Part shown: one piece after another, positions 10,203 through 11,700 of the stretch | Numbering within the stretch: position 1 is the stretch's first letter | How the letters are laid out: every line of letters begins with the position of its first letter | NCBI GenBank assembly: GCA_020718965.1 | Contig: DYRE01000043.1 | Coordinates: forward strand, 1 to 11,700 | Length of the DNA stretch: 11,700 nucleotides | DNA from: Desulfomonile tiedjei | Lineage (GTDB): Bacteria > Desulfobacterota > Desulfomonilia > Desulfomonilales > Desulfomonilaceae | Direction of reading: 5' to 3' | Notes under the pieces: model-generated | Told to the model about the DNA's origin: nothing | Database searches by the model: none | The model's input: only the letters and a program-made list of their open reading frames with translations | Position numbers and translations under genes: made by a program

Positions 10203-11700
10203 ATGATTGAACTAGTCTGGTTGATACCAATCTTTCCTTTGATAGGATTTCTGATTAACGGTCTGTTTGGAAGGCGTTTTTCAGAGAAGACAATTGGCTG
10301 GATTGGCGCGGGTTCGGTAGGGGCCTCATTTGTGGTTGCCGTTTCAATCTTTTTCGAGATTCTGAAGTTGGCGCCAGGAGCGAGGTCGATTGAAACGATC
10401 GTATACTCCTGGATCTGGTCCGGTGATCTTAATGTCCCTATAGGGTTTCTAGTCGATCCACTCAGTCTGATCATGATTATGGTCGTTAGCGGAGTGGGCT
10501 GCATTATTCATATTTATTCAATAGGATACATGCACGGTGAGATAGGGTTCAGAAGATATTTCGCCTACTTGAACCTGTTCGTCTTCAACATGTTAATTCT
10601 TGTGTCGGCCAACAATTTTCTGCTCATGTTCGTTGGGTGGGAGGGTGTGGGCCTCTGTTCCTACCTCCTCATAGGATACTATTATGAAAAGAAGTCAGCG
10701 GCCGATGCAGGCAAAAAGGCTTTTGTAGTTAACAGAATAGGAGATTTTGGCTTTTTACTCGGCATGTTCCTGATATTCACAATATTTGGAACATTCAACT
10801 TTGCCGACGTCTTTAGCGCCGCGCCGGAAAAACTTACACAAGGCGGCGCAATTGTTACGCTGATTACGATTCTACTTTTTGTAGGAGCAACAGGAAAGTC
10901 GGCTCAGATTCCACTTTACACGTGGTTGCCTGACGCTATGGAAGGCCCAACCCCTGTTAGCGCATTGATTCACGCTGCCACAATGGTTACGGCCGGGGTA
11001 TACATGGTCTCGAGGTGCAGCGTGCTTTTTGCTATGGCGCCTGTTTCCCTCACTGTCGTGGCAATAATTGGAGCAGCCACTGCTTTGTTTGCCGCCACGA
11101 TCGGTATGACGCAATTTGACATCAAGCGTGTCCTTGCCTATTCGACCATCAGCCAGCTAGGTTATATGTTCATGGCTTGTGGTGTGGGAGCTTTTGCGTC
11201 GGGAATATTCCATCTCATGACTCACGCCTTCTTTAAGGCTCTTCTATTCATGGCTGCAGGAAGTGTAATGCACGCTATGTCCGGAGAGCTTGACATGCGC
11301 AAGATGGGGAATTTACGAAAAAAGCTTCCTTACACTCACTGGACGTACCTTTTTGGGACCTTGGCAATTGCCGGAATTTTCCCCTTCGCAGGTTTCTTCA
11401 GCAAAGATGAGATTCTGTTCTATTCATTCGAGAAACATCTTGCTTTCTGGATACTCGGCGCTGTGGCTGCAGTGATGACATCGTTCTACATGTTTAGGTC
11501 TGTGTTCATGACTTTCTATGGAAAGTCCAGGGTTGAAAAGGATGTTGCGCATCACCTCCATGAATCTCCACCGATGATGACCGTTCCTTTGATGGTCCTG
11601 GCGTTTTTGTCATTGGTCGGGGGGCTGGTGGGCATTCCGATTTTAGAGGGTGGTCATGTTTTTGGCGATTTTATCGGACCGGTTTTTGCCCCGGCCAAAG
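10203..11700 (+). CDS. nuoL: NADH-quinone oxidoreductase subunit L (3' end outside window)
   Basis: The frame opens at ATG 10203, with CTGGAG (10191-10196) 6 bases upstream, and stays open to the right edge, giving 499 residues of a protein usually 600-650 long. It is the antiporter-like, proton-pumping distal subunit. Key residues match the family: E147 in GWEGVGLCSYLLIG (helix 5), K232 in GATGKSAQIPLYTWLPDAMEG (helix 7), H257 in SALIHAATMVTAGVY, H337 and H341 and K345 in the HLMTHAFFKALLF helix, and K401 in FSKDEI. The H/S-rich loop HHLHESPP (440-447) is also typical. The long lateral C-terminal helix lies beyond the window. NuoM and NuoN would be expected next. Confidence 0.96.
   Translation, partial: MIELVWLIPIFPLIGFLINGLFGRRFSEKTIGWIGAGSVGASFVVAVSIFFEILKLAPGARSIETIVYSWIWSGDLNVPIGFLVDPLSLIMIMVVSGVGCIIHIYSIGYMHGEIGFRRYFAYLNLFVFNMLILVSANNFLLMFVGWEGVGLCSYLLIGYYYEKKSAADAGKKAFVVNRIGDFGFLLGMFLIFTIFGTFNFADVFSAAPEKLTQGGAIVTLITILLFVGATGKSAQIPLYTWLPDAMEGPTPVSALIHAATMVTAGVYMVSRCSVLFAMAPVSLTVVAIIGAATALFAATIGMTQFDIKRVLAYSTISQLGYMFMACGVGAFASGIFHLMTHAFFKALLFMAAGSVMHAMSGELDMRKMGNLRKKLPYTHWTYLFGTLAIAGIFPFAGFFSKDEILFYSFEKHLAFWILGAVAAVMTSFYMFRSVFMTFYGKSRVEKDVAHHLHESPPMMTVPLMVLAFLSLVGGLVGIPILEGGHVFGDFIGPVFAPAK

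Overview
The window is a single-direction (+ strand) stretch of about 46-47% G+C (by eye) from an anaerobic bacterium. It carries most of an operon for a proton-pumping NADH dehydrogenase (complex I). Three small signalling-like genes lie in front of it, and the tail of one more gene sits at the left edge. The FeFe-hydrogenase/HndABC-style NADH module, the formate-dehydrogenase-like NuoG and the DRTGG/PHP/HATPase trio suggest a strict anaerobe of the former Deltaproteobacteria (a sulfate reducer or syntroph) or a bacterium with similar energy metabolism. This placement is inference from gene content, not from a marker gene.

Layout. 1-102: C-terminal tail of an unassigned protein. 115-462: DRTGG-domain protein. 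529-1281: PHP-domain metallohydrolase-like protein, with a probable CTG start. 1300-1848: stand-alone HATPase_c protein. 1877-2392: nuoE. 2499-2885: HndB-like [2Fe-2S] ferredoxin. 2964-4760: nuoF of the HndC/HydB type. 4847-7492: nuoG with a formate-dehydrogenase-derived body. 7505-8539: nuoH. 8620-9054: nuoI. 9261-9776: nuoJ. 9822-10127: nuoK. 10203-11700: nuoL, running off the right edge. No RNA gene, IS element, CRISPR array or attachment site was seen. No gene-free stretch exceeds 300 bases; the longest is 9055-9260, between nuoI and nuoJ.

How the genes fit together. NuoE, the HndB-like protein and NuoF form an FMN/Fe-S unit that oxidises NADH. In gene order and domain make-up it matches the HndA-HndB-HndC part of NAD(P)-linked and electron-bifurcating FeFe hydrogenases. 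NuoG occupies the position of the hydrogenase subunit but ends in a molybdopterin-oxidoreductase-like domain without the catalytic Cys/Sec. It should therefore pass electrons on rather than react with formate. NuoH, I, J, K and L provide the quinone-proximal membrane subunit, the connecting ferredoxin and part of the proton-pumping arm. NuoA, B, C, D, M and N are not in the window. NuoM and NuoN could follow nuoL. NuoA-D cannot lie between the trio and nuoE, so they must be further upstream or elsewhere.

The most interesting points are: (i) the coupling of a hydrogenase-type NADH module to complex I; (ii) the dead, formate-dehydrogenase-like NuoG with one more ferredoxin-type cluster than canonical NuoG; (iii) the upstream DRTGG/PHP/HATPase trio of unknown function; (iv) an exact 15-base direct repeat found only in the gaps before nuoF and nuoJ; and (v) unusually wide intergenic gaps with hairpins for a nuo operon.
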